The notes under the pieces were generated by a model, which was not told where the DNA came from, did no database searches, and was given only the letters and a program-made list of their open reading frames with translations. A DNA stretch of 64,000 nucleotides from Desulfobacteraceae bacterium Eth-SRB1. GTDB lineage: Bacteria; Desulfobacterota; Desulfobacteria; Desulfobacterales; ETH-SRB1. The stretch lies in NCBI GenBank assembly GCA_004193555.1, contig RPGP01000029.1:390976-454975 (forward strand), in the 5' to 3' direction. The position numbers were made by a program, and so were the translations under genes. Positions 62,537 through 64,000 of the stretch are shown one piece after another; the first letter of the stretch is position 1; the number at the start of each line of letters is the position of its first letter.

Positions 62537-64000
62537 TCACGCTTTTGCAGTAGAATCAGAATTTTCAGACAAGCTCCCGGCCTGAATCTGCTTTTTTCTC
62601 AACAGTTGCAAAACCAGTTCATAGTCATTATGCTTTTCAGCCGCCTTTATTTCCTGTAATAAAGTCTTTTCACGACGATTTCTACTTGACTCAAATTGCG
62701 CAATACGCTTTAAACACTTATCACGATCCCACAACTCATCTTCCATTGATAGAGATGCTACAATGTTGCTTTTTTCTATGTCGTCAATCATAGATATAAT
62801 CTCAGCAACCCCTCTGTCCAAAAAATCCTTGCGGTTTAAAATAAACAGTCCAATCGATTTCAATATATCATCCTCGAAAAGATCGAGTATATTGCGATCC
62901 CCTATTTCAGACAATATTTGTGGGAATTGAAGCATCATTGCAATTATCTGTCTCTCCATCCAGTTTTCTCTTGTTTGAAGCCAATTCCCATTAACCATGT
63001 TCGTTGCATATGAATCATAAGAATCTCGTGCATAAACATGGTTTTGTTTTTGCATCACTCTGCCTTGTGTATTTTTCCCCCTGGAGACTTCTCTAACCTT
63101 TTCCAGAATCGCTGCTTCATCAATACCAACACACTCTGCAAGATTCTTGACATACAATGATCTCGCTACATTATCCTTAATAGCAGCCAAAGATTCTTTC
63201 ATGTCCGAAATAATATGAATTTTACCTTCCGTTGAAAGGCCGTGCTTTTTTACAGCAGAGTCTATAAGAAAAGAAATGACCCCTTTTGCTTTACTCACTG
63301 TATTTACAAAGGATTCAGAACCAAACTCAAAAAGATATGAATCCGGATCATACCCGGAAGGCAATACGACAATTCCTGCATCTGCATATCCTTTGTCAAA
63401 CACGTCTATGCTTCGCCGTGCAGCCTTTATTCCCGCTGTGTCTGAATCATAAACAAGAATAATCCTGCCTGACTTGCCGACAAATCCTTTAAGAATACGC
63501 ACATGTTCAGGAGTCAGCGCAGTTCCGAGAGTTGCAACGGAATTTTGTATGCCATGCTGATGAAGCGCTAAAAGATCAAAATACCCTTCCGCAACATAAA
63601 CCGATTCACTCTCTCTGCATTTCCCTTTTGATAGATGCAGGCCATAGAGTAAACGACTCTTGTTATAAAGAGGCGTCTCAGGAGAATTAAGGTATTTTGG
63701 CATGGAATCATCCATGACACGTCCGCCAAATCCAACAACCTGCATTGCAATATCAAAAATTGGAAATATGATGCGGCCCCTGAAACGATCATAATAACCA
63801 TCTTTGTTTTTTCTTTTAATAATCAAACCGGATTTTTCAATAAGTCCTTGCGGTACTTTTTTCTTTGAAAAATAATTTGCCAGCTTATCCCAGGCTTCCG
63901 GTGAATATCCAAGATGAAATCTATCAATTATCTCTTTTGTCATCCCCCGTTTAATCAGATACTCCATTGCCTTTTTGCCGGAAACGCTGTCATGAAGGGC
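62537..64000 (-). CDS. dnaG: DNA primase, partial (5' end beyond window)
   Basis: FRGRIIFPIFDIAMQVVGFGGRVMDDSMPKYLNSPETPLYNKSRLLYGL; VAEGYFDLLALHQHGI; LVYDSDTAGIKAA. Confidence 0.95.
   Translation of the reverse strand, partial: ALHDSVSGKKAMEYLIKRGMTKEIIDRFHLGYSPEAWDKLANYFSKKKVPQGLIEKSGLIIKRKNKDGYYDRFRGRIIFPIFDIAMQVVGFGGRVMDDSMPKYLNSPETPLYNKSRLLYGLHLSKGKCRESESVYVAEGYFDLLALHQHGIQNSVATLGTALTPEHVRILKGFVGKSGRIILVYDSDTAGIKAARRSIDVFDKGYADAGIVVLPSGYDPDSYLFEFGSESFVNTVSKAKGVISFLIDSAVKKHGLSTEGKIHIISDMKESLAAIKDNVARSLYVKNLAECVGIDEAAILEKVREVSRGKNTQGRVMQKQNHVYARDSYDSYATNMVNGNWLQTRENWMERQIIAMMLQFPQILSEIGDRNILDLFEDDILKSIGLFILNRKDFLDRGVAEIISMIDDIEKSNIVASLSMEDELWDRDKCLKRIAQFESSRNRREKTLLQEIKAAEKHNDYELVLQLLRKKQIQAGSLSENSDSTAKA

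Overview
This 64 kb window looks like part of a deltaproteobacterial (Desulfobacterales-like) chromosome. That assignment is inference from gene content; no search was run. Housekeeping blocks include the N-ATPase-type atpD/atpC end, ktrB/ktrA, a vapBC-like pair, a methionine synthase with a separate activation protein, hemW, mltG, tadA, purA, ispD, sufB/sufC-like genes, rnpB, rpoD, dnaG and three tRNAs. The accessory part (about 8-47 kb) is rich in short inverted repeats, MITE-like elements and transposase remnants. The most interesting coding content is: (1) an operon at 35.8-43.3 kb with two non-pyrrolysine MttB-family methyltransferases, a pterin methyltransferase, a corrinoid protein, a SAM methyltransferase and an asparagine-synthetase-like enzyme that lacks the catalytic Cys2; (2) a nucleotidyltransferase / PLP enzyme / CDP-alcohol phosphotransferase module at 9.3-12.2 kb that could make an unusual phospholipid head group; (3) a papain-like protease fused to an autotransporter and split by two compensating frameshifts; (4) RAYT remnants with terminal inverted repeats, an in-frame core deletion and a nested REP-like palindrome with an empty-site copy; (5) 327-bp inverted copies of an IS110-linked non-coding sequence flanking the methyltransferase island; (6) a 57-bp tandem repeat giving sigma-70 a Lys-rich N-terminal tail.
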